Part shown: one piece after another, positions 33,358 to 41,241 of the stretch | Layout of the letters: every line of letters begins with the position of its first letter | Numbering within the stretch: the stretch's first letter is position 1 | NCBI GenBank assembly: GCA_963719875.1 | Contig: CAVRDJ010000002.1 | Span: 186,001-250,000 of the forward strand | Direction: 5' to 3' | Length of the DNA: 64,000 nucleotides | DNA from: Palsa-360 sp963719875 | GTDB taxonomy: Bacteria; Acidobacteriota; Terriglobia; Acidiferrales; UBA7541 | Made by a program: the position numbers and the translations under genes | Notes under the pieces: generated by a model | What the model was told of the DNA's origin: nothing | Seen by the model: the letters and a program-made list of their open reading frames with translations, nothing else | Database searches by the model: none

Positions 33358-34236
33358 ATGAAACCACGCGAATTTGCGAAGCCCTTCCAGGTCGCGGATG
33401 GATCGCATTTCCGTCTGAAAGGCTTCAATCCGGCGGACACGCTCGGCTTGAAGTCCAAAGAGCACGCCAAAGAAGCGCTCGAGCAAGGGATCGCTCGCCT
33501 CGCCAGATTGCAGGAAAAGCTTTATGCCCAGGATCGCTGGGCCATTCTCCTGATTTTGCAGGCCATGGACGCCGCGGGAAAAGACAGCACCATCAAGCAT
33601 GTCATGTCCGGAGTAAATCCGCAGGGATGCCGGGTCAATTCGTTCAAGGCGCCTTCCGCCGAGGAATTGCAGCACGATTTTTTGTGGCGAACATCGTGTT
33701 CACTTCCGGAGCGCGGCCAGATCGGCATTTTCAACCGGTCGTATTATGAGGAAGTCCTGGCCGTCCGCGTACATCCGGAATTCCTGGCCCGCGAGAAAAT
33801 TCCCGTGCCGCTGGTTTCGGATCACATTTGGCAGAAACGCTTCGAAGAAATTAACGCCTTCGAACGCTATCTCACGGAAAATGGGATCGTGGTGCTGAAG
33901 TTTTTCCTCCACCTTTCGAAAAAGGAGCAGAAGAAGAGATTCCTCGAGCGGTTGGAGGATCCGGAGAAAAACTGGAAATTCTCCATGAGCGATGCCCTGG
34001 AGCGGCAACATTGGGAGAAGTATATGCGGGCCTACGAGGACATGATTCGGAATACGAGCACGAAACACGCGCCCTGGTACGTCGTTCCGGCCGATCACAA
34101 ATGGTTCACGCGCCTGGTCGTGGCGGAAGCCACTATCGACGCCATGGAGAGCTTGGATCTCTCGTTTCCCAAAATGGACGCGGAAAAGAAAAAAGAACTG
34201 AAGGACGCGCGCGCCGCACTCGAGCATGAGGCCTGA
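33358..34236 (+). CDS. ppk2: Polyphosphate kinase 2 family protein
   Basis: This 292-residue PPK2-type kinase uses polyphosphate to phosphorylate nucleotides. The Walker A-like motif is MDAAGKDSTIK (70-80). NRSYYEEVLAVRVHPE supplies the Walker B/lid arginines, and the downstream W.K...YEDMI..TST motif is typical of class I-III PPK2. The ATG at 33358 is preferred; GTG at 33313 adds 15 non-conserved residues. It lies after the ferredoxin remnant and before an FAD oxidoreductase, with no evident operon. Probable role: regeneration of ADP or ATP from polyphosphate under stress. Confidence 0.92.
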   Translation: MKPREFAKPFQVADGSHFRLKGFNPADTLGLKSKEHAKEALEQGIARLARLQEKLYAQDRWAILLILQAMDAAGKDSTIKHVMSGVNPQGCRVNSFKAPSAEELQHDFLWRTSCSLPERGQIGIFNRSYYEEVLAVRVHPEFLAREKIPVPLVSDHIWQKRFEEINAFERYLTENGIVVLKFFLHLSKKEQKKRFLERLEDPEKNWKFSMSDALERQHWEKYMRAYEDMIRNTSTKHAPWYVVPADHKWFTRLVVAEATIDAMESLDLSFPKMDAEKKKELKDARAALEHEA

Positions 34237-34355
34237 GCGCCGCGCTTGCGTTGCGAACCCATGCCGCGAATCTATTGACGTGACAAATTGTTTACAACCA
34301 TAGGCAGGGCTACAGCACAACTGTACCAGTACTGTCGGCATCTGATGATGTAATT

Positions 34356-35465
34356 GTGATTAAACGGAATGAGGTCGTGGTTGTCGGAGCGGGACCGGCG
34401 GGGATCGTCGCGGCGGTCGCGGCACGCAGGCTCGGCCTACGAGCAATTGTTCTGGATGCCCGAACGCCCCCGATCAACAAGTCCTGCGGCGAGGGCATCT
34501 TGCCCCAGGGTGTTGCCGCCCTCAGAATGCTCGGCATCTGCTTGCCGCCTGAAAACGCCTTTGCATTCCGTGGAATCCGGTTTGTGGACGAGGAACATTC
34601 CGCACGCGCGGAATTTGCGGGCGCAACGGGCTTTTCTGTGCGCCGCGTAAAGTTGCATCAGCTGCTTGTCAACCACGCAGTCGAGGCGGGTGTGGAATTC
34701 CACTGGGGAACGCGAGTGATGCAAATCGATAAAGAGGCGGTGACGACGGCAAAAGAGAAATTTTCTTACCGTTGGCTCGTCGGCGCGGATGGCCAGAATT
34801 CGCAAGTCCGCAAATGGGCAGGGCTTGATCCGCGGATGGTCCGAAGGAATCGATTCGGCTTTTGCAGTCACTTTCAAGTGATGCCATGGTCGGACGAGGC
34901 TGAAGTTCATTGGGGGCGAGGCTGCCAGATGTTTATCACACCGATGGCAGGGCAGGAAGTTTGCGTTGTCGTACTCTCGCGTGATCCCGCCCTACGGCTT
35001 GAGGGAGCACTGTCGCGATTTCCAGGTCTTGCGGAGAAATTGCGGGGAGCGACGCAGACAACCAGGGAGTTGGGTGCCACTACAGGCTTGAGGGTCCTCC
35101 CGGCCATCACGCAAGGGCGCGTGGCGCTGGTCGGAGACGCCTCGGGAACAGTAGACGCGGTGACTGGCCACGGTCTCAGCCTCTCGTTTCAGCAAGCCAT
35201 TCCTCTGGCGGAGGCCATGAGACTAGGCGACCTGGCCCACTATCAACATGCTCAGAATCATCTCGCGGCTGTGCCCATTGCGATGTCGCGTCTCATGCTG
35301 CTCATGAGCGGAAGTGATTGGATCCGCCGCCGAACCATTCGCTTGTTTCAAGAAACACCGGGCTTGTTCTCAAAATTGCTGTCGATTCACACGGAAAGGA
35401 TGCCTCTATCTTCGGTAGGCATGGCTGAAATCGCCGGTTTCGGCTGGAAATTCCTGAGGACCTAG
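34356..35465 (+). CDS. FAD-dependent oxidoreductase, geranylgeranyl-reductase/monooxygenase type
   Basis: This 369-residue flavoprotein has an N-terminal Rossmann motif VVVVGAGPAGIVAA (11-16 core), a central FAD motif VGADGQNSQVRKWAG and the C-terminal GDASGTVDAVTGHGLSLSF. These are the three hallmarks of the PHBH-like/geranylgeranyl reductase superfamily. NKSCGEGILPQGV is close to the 'KxCGxG...P' motif of the GGR branch, so double-bond reduction or oxidation of a lipid or polyketide is likely. The start is GTG at 34356 with no good ribosome site. It is 5 bp upstream of the YceI gene, suggesting one transcript. Substrate unknown. Confidence 0.87.
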   Translation: MIKRNEVVVVGAGPAGIVAAVAARRLGLRAIVLDARTPPINKSCGEGILPQGVAALRMLGICLPPENAFAFRGIRFVDEEHSARAEFAGATGFSVRRVKLHQLLVNHAVEAGVEFHWGTRVMQIDKEAVTTAKEKFSYRWLVGADGQNSQVRKWAGLDPRMVRRNRFGFCSHFQVMPWSDEAEVHWGRGCQMFITPMAGQEVCVVVLSRDPALRLEGALSRFPGLAEKLRGATQTTRELGATTGLRVLPAITQGRVALVGDASGTVDAVTGHGLSLSFQQAIPLAEAMRLGDLAHYQHAQNHLAAVPIAMSRLMLLMSGSDWIRRRTIRLFQETPGLFSKLLSIHTERMPLSSVGMAEIAGFGWKFLRT

Positions 35466-35470
35466 CTGCT

Positions 35471-36091
35471 ATGATTCGCAAACATCATTCACTTCGACAA
35501 CGTTCAATTCCGTTCATCCTCGCGGCCTTCGCCGGGCTGGCCACACTGATTCTGGCGCCCGCATCCCGGGCCCAGGAATCCATGGTTCAGCTCGACGCCG
35601 CCCAGACGAAGATTGAAATTTCGCTGAGCGGGAACATGCACACCGTTCATGGGAAATTCGCTCTCAAGAGCAGCACCATCCGTTTCGATCCTGCCAACGG
35701 CAAAATCAGCGGCTCCATCGTCGTGGATGCGACCAGCGGAGACACGGGCAACAATGGCCGCGACAAGAAGATGCATCGTGAGATCCTTGAAAGCGCCAAG
35801 TTTCCGGAAATCGTTTTCACACCCATGCAAATGATGGGCCTGGTGGCCGCCGATGTCGCTTCCAAAGTGGAAGTGTCGGGCCGGCTTCGCCTGCACGGGC
35901 AGGATCATGACGTGACGCTTCCGATCGACGTTCAAGCGGATGGCCGGAGTCTACAGGTTACGACTCACCTGGAAATTCCATATGTGCAGTGGGGACTGAA
36001 GAACCCGAGCAATTTCTTTTTGCGTGTCAGCGACAAAGTGGACCTGAACATCCAGGCGACAGGCCGCGTGCAAGACGGCGGCAATCCTTAA
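35471..36091 (+). CDS. YceI-family periplasmic lipid-binding protein
   Basis: This 206-residue protein has a long signal peptide (IPFILAAFAGLATLILAPASRA). Its lipocalin-like YceI fold shows HTVHGKFALKSSTIRFDP, then RDKKMHREILESAKFPEIVF and the C-terminal LRLHGQDHDVTLP. The family binds isoprenoid chains in the periplasm. Being 5 bp downstream of a GGR-like flavoprotein is consistent with both acting on an isoprenoid, but that is inference. Its stop overlaps the stop of the convergent glucokinase gene by 4 nt. Confidence 0.92.
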   Translation: MIRKHHSLRQRSIPFILAAFAGLATLILAPASRAQESMVQLDAAQTKIEISLSGNMHTVHGKFALKSSTIRFDPANGKISGSIVVDATSGDTGNNGRDKKMHREILESAKFPEIVFTPMQMMGLVAADVASKVEVSGRLRLHGQDHDVTLPIDVQADGRSLQVTTHLEIPYVQWGLKNPSNFFLRVSDKVDLNIQATGRVQDGGNP

Positions 36092-37089
36092 CTGGAACTG
36101 ATTCCGGCCGCCTGGATTGCCTTAGACATCGCACCGATCAGCGGAGCCTCTTCGTTCAATACCATGTAAATCGGAATTTGCGCCAAAAGTGTGGCGAACC
36201 TTTCCTTCTCGCAGAACGCGCGGAAAAACGTGCCGTCTTCCATCTTCTTGCGTATCTTCACCGCAATCCCGCCGGCAACCCAAACTCCTCCCCGCGCGAG
36301 AACCTTCAGGGCCAGGTTCCCAGCCTCGGCGCCATACATGGACACCCAAAGGTCGAGGGTCTGTACGCAAACCGGGCACTGCCCCGCAAGGGCCAGCCGC
36401 GTAATCTCAGGAGCGGCGTCTGCTTCCTGCCCTTCAAAGGAGGGATGCTGCACGGATGCGTCGAGAAAGGAATGGATCGTCCGAAATCCGCGCCCCGAAA
36501 GAATCAGTTCCAAGCTTACATATTGGTCGCGCTTTTTCATGTAGCGCAACAACTCAATCTCTTGCTCCGTCCGGGGCGGAAAATCCGTGTGGCCTCCTTC
36601 TGAGCTGGCTACCATGTACTGATTGCCGTCCCAGAATAGAATGGCCTCCCCCAAGCCAGTGCCCGCGGCGAGCAAGGCCTGCGTGGATTGTGGCGAAGGC
36701 ACTCCCTGGTTGAGAATGGAGAGCTCCGAGGGCGCCATATGCGCCAAACTGTAACCGGTGGCTTCCAAATCATTCAACAAGACGACATGCTTGGTTCCGA
36801 GCTGTTTGGCAAGAGCGGAGGCATCCACGAACCATGGCAAATTAGTCGCTTTGACTCGATGATCGATGACCGGCCCCGCAACGCCGAAGCCTGCCGCCTC
36901 AATGGCATGCGCACCGGCAACTTTCGTTTCGGCCTGAGCATCGAACAGGAACTTCGAGATCATTTCCTCAAAGGTAGGAAATTCGCCGCTTTCATATCGC
37001 TCTGCGATGATTTTTCGGTGGGACTTGCCGTGGATTTCATACAGCGCCAGATTGCACTTGGTGCCGCCGATGTCCCCTGCCAGAATCAC
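36088..37089 (-). CDS. glk: Glucokinase
   Basis: This 333-residue cytoplasmic kinase phosphorylates glucose with ATP at C6. The N-terminal ATP site GDIGGTKCNLALYE, the sugar-binding VVLLNDLEATGYSL, the adenosine motif AAGTGLGEA and SSEGGHTDFPPR identify the Glk (bacterial type A) family; length matches. It is the last gene of the minus-strand unit HAD-gnd'-zwf-pgl-glk, and its start overlaps the pgl stop. Product glucose-6-phosphate is the substrate of the upstream-encoded Zwf. Confidence 0.94.
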   Translation of the reverse strand: MILAGDIGGTKCNLALYEIHGKSHRKIIAERYESGEFPTFEEMISKFLFDAQAETKVAGAHAIEAAGFGVAGPVIDHRVKATNLPWFVDASALAKQLGTKHVVLLNDLEATGYSLAHMAPSELSILNQGVPSPQSTQALLAAGTGLGEAILFWDGNQYMVASSEGGHTDFPPRTEQEIELLRYMKKRDQYVSLELILSGRGFRTIHSFLDASVQHPSFEGQEADAAPEITRLALAGQCPVCVQTLDLWVSMYGAEAGNLALKVLARGGVWVAGGIAVKIRKKMEDGTFFRAFCEKERFATLLAQIPIYMVLNEEAPLIGAMSKAIQAAGISSS

Positions 37090-37943
37090 GTGCTTCTCCC
37101 CGGCCTGGCGCGAGTAGTCCCGGCCGGCTTCTCCTGCGGCGCGGCTTTGTCGGACATGGCCGGCGCCAGCATAGCCGCTGCGGCTTTATCCACCAGAAAA
37201 AGCTTTTGCCCGAGATTGCGTGGCTGCACGAGCTGTGCAGGCAGGGGAGGTTCGGACTTTCCCTGCAATACGGCGTGCAGGATTTCCGCTTTGTCCGAAC
37301 CCACGACCAGAAAGACGACGCGCATGGCCGCATCGAGTACAGGCAGCGTCAGCGTCATGCGGCGCATATTCAATTTTGTGACCATGGGCGTGCTGACCCA
37401 GCGCGACGTTTGACGTGTCACGCGAGTGCCGGGAAACAACGACGCGGTGTGGCCGTCTTTTCCCATGCCCAGATAGATCAGATGGAATCGCGGGAATCCC
37501 TGGTCATCCAGATCGAGATATTTGCGCAGGGCTTCTTCGTATTCATGGGCCGCGCGGCCGATATTTGGCTTTTCGGCCTCCATGCGATGCACGTTGACCT
37601 CGGGAATCGGAACCCGAATGAGCAATTCGCGGCGCGCCATTCCGAAGTTGCTCTCGGCATTTGTGGGAGCGACCGCGCGCTCATCACTCCAGAAAACTTG
37701 TACCTTACCCCAATCCACTTGGCCTCGAAATTCATCGGAGGCGAGAAGTTGAAACATCAGACGCGGCGTGCTTCCACCCGAAAGCGCAACTTTGAATTGG
37801 CCATCCTTGGCAATCGATTGCCAGGCGTAGTCAATGAACAGGCGAGCCGCGCCGCGCGCCACCTCGGCCGGGTCCGCGTACACGTGTACACTCGGAAGAA
37901 TCTCTTGCGGGACGCCCTTACGTATTCCGCCAGTGTCGGCCAT
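37086..37943 (-). CDS. pgl: 6-phosphogluconolactonase
   Basis: This 285-residue cytoplasmic enzyme hydrolyses 6-phosphogluconolactone, the second step of the oxidative pentose phosphate pathway. Motifs VALSGGSTPRLMFQLL, FWSDERAVAP, SNFGMARREL and GMGKDGHTASLFPG are those of SugarP_isomerase/Pgl proteins. The ATG at 37943 has GGAG just upstream; ATG at 37961 would add six residues. The gene overlaps the zwf 3' end by 26 nt and the glk start by 4 nt, so all three are co-translated. Confidence 0.94.
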   Translation of the reverse strand: MADTGGIRKGVPQEILPSVHVYADPAEVARGAARLFIDYAWQSIAKDGQFKVALSGGSTPRLMFQLLASDEFRGQVDWGKVQVFWSDERAVAPTNAESNFGMARRELLIRVPIPEVNVHRMEAEKPNIGRAAHEYEEALRKYLDLDDQGFPRFHLIYLGMGKDGHTASLFPGTRVTRQTSRWVSTPMVTKLNMRRMTLTLPVLDAAMRVVFLVVGSDKAEILHAVLQGKSEPPLPAQLVQPRNLGQKLFLVDKAAAAMLAPAMSDKAAPQEKPAGTTRARPGRST

Positions 37944-39465
37944 CGCGCTCCAGCAATTCATCGGCTTCGTGTGGGCCCCAGGTGCCCGCCGCGTAGTTTG
38001 GAAATTTGGGTTTATTCGATTGAAAATAATTCAGAATGGGATCCACCAGCGCCCAGGCTGCTTCCACGCCATCGGCGCGGTCAAAAAGCGTCGCGTCGCC
38101 GCGCATGCAGTCATTGATCAGCGTAGCATATGCAGATCGCTCGCCCCCGCCAAATTCTGCCTGATAGCTGAAATCCATATTAACTGTTTTCAATTTCATT
38201 TCCTGTCCCGGACGCTTGGCATTAAACGAAATCGAAATTCCTTCATCCGGCTGGACATTCAGGACCAGGGTATTCGTGGATAAATCCTGGCCACGGAACA
38301 CCAGGTGCGGCGCCCGGCGAAACTGAATGGCGATTTCGGTGACCCGCGACGGCAGGCGCTTTCCTGTCCTCAGGTAAAACGGGACGCCGGCCCAGCGCCA
38401 GTTGTCGATCAGGAGACTCGCGGCGACAAACGTTTCCGTGGCCGAACCCTTCGCCACGCCGGGCTCATCCCCGTACCCGGCCAGCGAGGAAGAATTCCCG
38501 GGCGCACTTCCGGGACCGTATTGTCCCCGCACGATATCCCTCTTGATGCTTTCCGGGGTAAACGGCCGGATCGATTGCAGAACCTTAATTTTTTCGTTCC
38601 GCACGGCGGTGGCATCAAAGGCCGCCGGCGGTTCCATCGCCACCAGCGAAGTCAGTTGCAGGACGTGGCTCTGGATCATGTCGCGCGTTGCGCCCGCGGT
38701 TTCGTAGAACGCCGCGCGCTGCTCGACGCCCAATGTTTCCCCCGCAGTGATTTGCACATGATCCACGTAATTGCGGTTCCAGAGCGGCTCGAAAATGCCG
38801 TTACCGAACCGCAGCACCAAGAGATTTTGGACTGTATCTTTCCCCAAGTAATGATCGATGCGGTAAACCTGCGATTCGTCGAATGCTTTGAGAACGGTTT
38901 GATTCAGTTTCCGCGCCGAGGCCAGATCGCGGCCATACGGCTTCTCGATGATGATCCGCGTCCAGGATTTTCCGTTCGGGTGCTTCGCGAGGCCTGCCTT
39001 GTCCAGTTGTTCGATAATTATCGGATAAATATCCGGCGGTGTGGCCAGGTAAAAGAGCCGGTTTCCGTTCAGATTGTGCTCCTGGTCGAGTTCCTCCAGC
39101 CGCTTCTTCAATTTCTCGAATGCTTCCGGATGATGATATTCGCCCGCGACATAGGCCAGGGCGTTGGCAAATTCCTTGCACTCCTCATCCCGCAGCGTGT
39201 TGGCGTCGGCGAATTTCTTCACCGAATCGACTGCCGACTTTTGGAACGCCTCGTCGGTCATGGGCGTGCGCGAAAAGCCGATGATGGCAAACCGACGCGC
39301 CAGGCAATTCTGCGCGGCCAGACCGTACAGCGCCGGAACCAGCTTCCGGCGCGAAAGATCGCCCGAAGCGCCGAAGATGACAATGGTGCAGGGATCGGCC
39401 GGCGAGATCGAACTCTGTTTCGCCGGCTCGGGTTTTTCGATAACCGCGCTTTTGCCTGACGTCAT
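37918..39465 (-). CDS. zwf: Glucose-6-phosphate 1-dehydrogenase
   Basis: This 515-residue enzyme oxidises glucose-6-phosphate, giving NAD(P)H. The nucleotide motif FGASGDLSRRKLVPALYGL (31-49), IIEKPYGRDL, the catalytic RIDHYLGKD and GKRLPSRVTEI are all present; the length is normal. The ATG at 39465 has GAGGA 8 nt upstream; ATG at 39513 lies inside the gnd fragment's coding end. It is the intact centre of the operon, 10 nt downstream of a truncated gnd and overlapping pgl. Confidence 0.95.
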   Translation of the reverse strand: MTSGKSAVIEKPEPAKQSSISPADPCTIVIFGASGDLSRRKLVPALYGLAAQNCLARRFAIIGFSRTPMTDEAFQKSAVDSVKKFADANTLRDEECKEFANALAYVAGEYHHPEAFEKLKKRLEELDQEHNLNGNRLFYLATPPDIYPIIIEQLDKAGLAKHPNGKSWTRIIIEKPYGRDLASARKLNQTVLKAFDESQVYRIDHYLGKDTVQNLLVLRFGNGIFEPLWNRNYVDHVQITAGETLGVEQRAAFYETAGATRDMIQSHVLQLTSLVAMEPPAAFDATAVRNEKIKVLQSIRPFTPESIKRDIVRGQYGPGSAPGNSSSLAGYGDEPGVAKGSATETFVAASLLIDNWRWAGVPFYLRTGKRLPSRVTEIAIQFRRAPHLVFRGQDLSTNTLVLNVQPDEGISISFNAKRPGQEMKLKTVNMDFSYQAEFGGGERSAYATLINDCMRGDATLFDRADGVEAAWALVDPILNYFQSNKPKFPNYAAGTWGPHEADELLERDGRHWRNT

Positions 39466-39475
39466 GTTGGGGTCC

Positions 39476-39784
39476 TCACTTATTTGCGGCCGCTTTGATG
39501 GCGTGGCCGTCAATCAGAATATCATCTTTCGAAAGATGAGGAAGGAGCGCGGCAATCGTTTCATCCACCGGCGCGCCGGACGGGACCATGATCCAAATGG
39601 CTCGCCGCTTCCCCAGCTTTCCGGCGAGGTTGGCGAGTGAATCGGCGCCCCCCGCGCCGGCCGCCGCGACGCGCGCCACGGCGCCTGCATCCCGGTCATA
39701 GCCGACGACGCGATGTCCGCCGCGCACGAGCCGCTCGACCATATTTGCGCCCATGCGCCCCAGCCCCACCATCCCGAGTTCCAT
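39476..39784 (-). pseudogene. gnd: 6-phosphogluconate dehydrogenase with large internal deletion
   Basis: The 102-residue frame starts MELGMVGLGRMGANMVERLV, the NADP-binding N-terminus of the short (YqeC/GntZ-like, ~300-residue) decarboxylating 6-phosphogluconate dehydrogenases. It proceeds normally through WIMVPSGAPVDETI to KDDILIDG. There the family continues GGNS, but here the text jumps to HAIKAAANK and stop. GGHA(I/V)K-like endings are typical of the C-terminus of the same family. It therefore appears that about 200 codons with the substrate site were removed in frame. GGAG precedes the ATG. The product cannot be catalytic. Confidence 0.75.
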
Positions 39785-39796
39785 ATACTCTCCCCA

Positions 39797-40417
39797 CTAC
39801 GTTTTGGCAACGATCACGCCGCTCGCCGCCAATTCCTGCCGCAACTGTGTCGCGTTTTGGAAATGAATCGTGCGCATTTGCAATTGCCTTGCGCACTCCA
39901 GATTCAGCTCCCGATCATCAATGAACAAACATTCGCCGGGATCGCGCTGCGTCACTTCCAGCGCCAGCTTATAGATTCCTTCTTCGGGTTTTCGGACACC
40001 CAAATAGCAGGAACTGAAAAAAGCCTTGAACTCGCGGCGCAAATTGAATTGATGGATCCTGCGTTCATTCAGTTCGAGCGGCTCGTTGTTGATGGTTGCC
40101 TGCAGATACTTTCCGGTTGCGGCCACAGCGGACAGAACCGCGCGCGATTCCGGGAATTCCGATGACTGCGCGAAAATGAAATCCGTGAATTCTTCCCGCG
40201 TGAAACTTCGCTTGCGATAGAAGACCGTGCGCTGAAGGTAGGTGTCGAGGGTGATGCGGCCCGTTTCAAACGCGGGGCTTGCGAGTTCGTGCCGGTCCTG
40301 GAATTCTTCCCAATCGATCCCGAACTTCTTGGCCGCCGCGGCGCGCGCCCCGCGGTCCCATCCGTTCGACAGGATTACGCCACCTACATCCCAAAATAAC
40401 GCCGTGACGTCCGACAT
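39797..40417 (-). CDS. HAD-superfamily hydrolase
   Basis: This 206-residue cytoplasmic protein has HAD fold motifs: I as LFWDVGGVIL (nucleophile D10, with the general-acid aspartate replaced by G in DVGGV), II as ATINNE, III as LGVRKPEEGIY and IV as CLFIDDRELNL. The DxGGV motif is seen in HAD-IA members including some epoxide hydrolase-like and sugar phosphatase proteins. It starts the minus-strand operon containing gnd', zwf, pgl and glk, 12 bp upstream of gnd', so a sugar phosphate is a plausible substrate. GGGGGCG precedes the ATG. Confidence 0.88.
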   Translation of the reverse strand: MSDVTALFWDVGGVILSNGWDRGARAAAAKKFGIDWEEFQDRHELASPAFETGRITLDTYLQRTVFYRKRSFTREEFTDFIFAQSSEFPESRAVLSAVAATGKYLQATINNEPLELNERRIHQFNLRREFKAFFSSCYLGVRKPEEGIYKLALEVTQRDPGECLFIDDRELNLECARQLQMRTIHFQNATQLRQELAASGVIVAKT

Positions 40418-40701
40418 CGCGCCCCCTCAGAGCCGACCGCGTGATCCCGAATATTGTAAGCGAACCGGGCAAGGGAACGCTGCACTCTTCGAAAATCGTT
40501 TCTTGGCCGCCAACGTCTCGCCGGCTTCGTGCTTCTGTTCCGAATTCGAACACTGCCGGCAAGATGCCGGCGAGCCGACAAACAAATGCCGTTCCTATGA
40601 ACTCATGCCTCTGCCACAAGCCTCGGCGGTTTGGTTTTCTTCCTTTCTTGCAGTATCGTAGATGGGAACAGATCAGCTAGGTTCCCCGATGGAGGATGCA
40701 G

Positions 40702-41040
40702 ATGGCGGATGAATCCTGTGGCCCGACAAATCCCGTAGCTTCGAGTGTGCCTGCAAAACCCGGCCAGCGCTTGGTTCATTGCGTAAAGTTTGACAAGGAT
40801 ATGCCCGGTCTCGAACGCATCCCTTGGAAGGGAGAACTGGGCAAGCGCGTGTACGAGAACGTTTCGGCGGAAGCCTGGAAGCTGTGGATCGAATACTCCA
40901 AGATGCTGGTAAATGAGTACCGGTTAAACCCGCTCGAACCGGCGTCGCAGAAAATCATGGAAGAGCAAATGGAACAATATTTCTTCGGAGAGGGCGCCAA
41001 GCTGCCCGAAGGATACGTCCCGCCCAGGGCCAAGGGTTAA
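40702..41040 (+). CDS. Fe(2+)-trafficking/oxidative-damage protection protein, YggX-like
   Basis: This 112-residue protein matches the YggX family from C27 onward (VHCVKFDKDMPGLERIPW, KGELGKRVYENVSAEAWKLW, LVNEYRLNPLEPASQKIMEE). The single conserved cysteine, the G-E-L-G-K-R and the N-E-x-R-L motifs are diagnostic. The family protects iron-sulfur proteins and handles labile iron. It carries a ~20-residue non-conserved N-terminal extension. GGAGG lies 6 nt before the ATG at 40702; ATG at 40696 overlaps that site. It is monocistronic. Confidence 0.9.
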   Translation: MADESCGPTNPVASSVPAKPGQRLVHCVKFDKDMPGLERIPWKGELGKRVYENVSAEAWKLWIEYSKMLVNEYRLNPLEPASQKIMEEQMEQYFFGEGAKLPEGYVPPRAKG

Positions 41041-41112
41041 CCTGAATTTCGCGCCAAGGATTCACATTCTGGCGGCCACACAAAAATAAATATACCTTGT
41101 GCCCGATGAGTC

Positions 41113-41187
41113 GTAGCGCCGGCGTCTCGCCGGCGTTTTTGCGCTGTGCGAAAATCGGAAAAATCGCCGGCGGGACGCCGGCGCTAC
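41113..41187. repeat. GTAGC nested palindrome, family A, GC variant
   Basis: GTAGCGCCGGCGTCTCGCCG faces CGGCGGGACGCCGGCGCTAC; the arms differ at one base only. Each arm also folds on itself through CGCCGGCG. It follows the YggX-like gene and precedes the 3' end of the convergent ATP-grasp gene. Confidence 0.88.
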
Positions 41188-41241
41188 GTAAGACCTGCGC
41201 CCTGCAGTTAGTGTCGTTGGAATTCAAGTTTAGAGCTTGCT

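Noticed and set aside
37206..38117. 303-codon plus-strand frame opposite pgl and zwf
   Set aside because: It is antisense to two well-conserved enzymes and has no motif or ribosome site.
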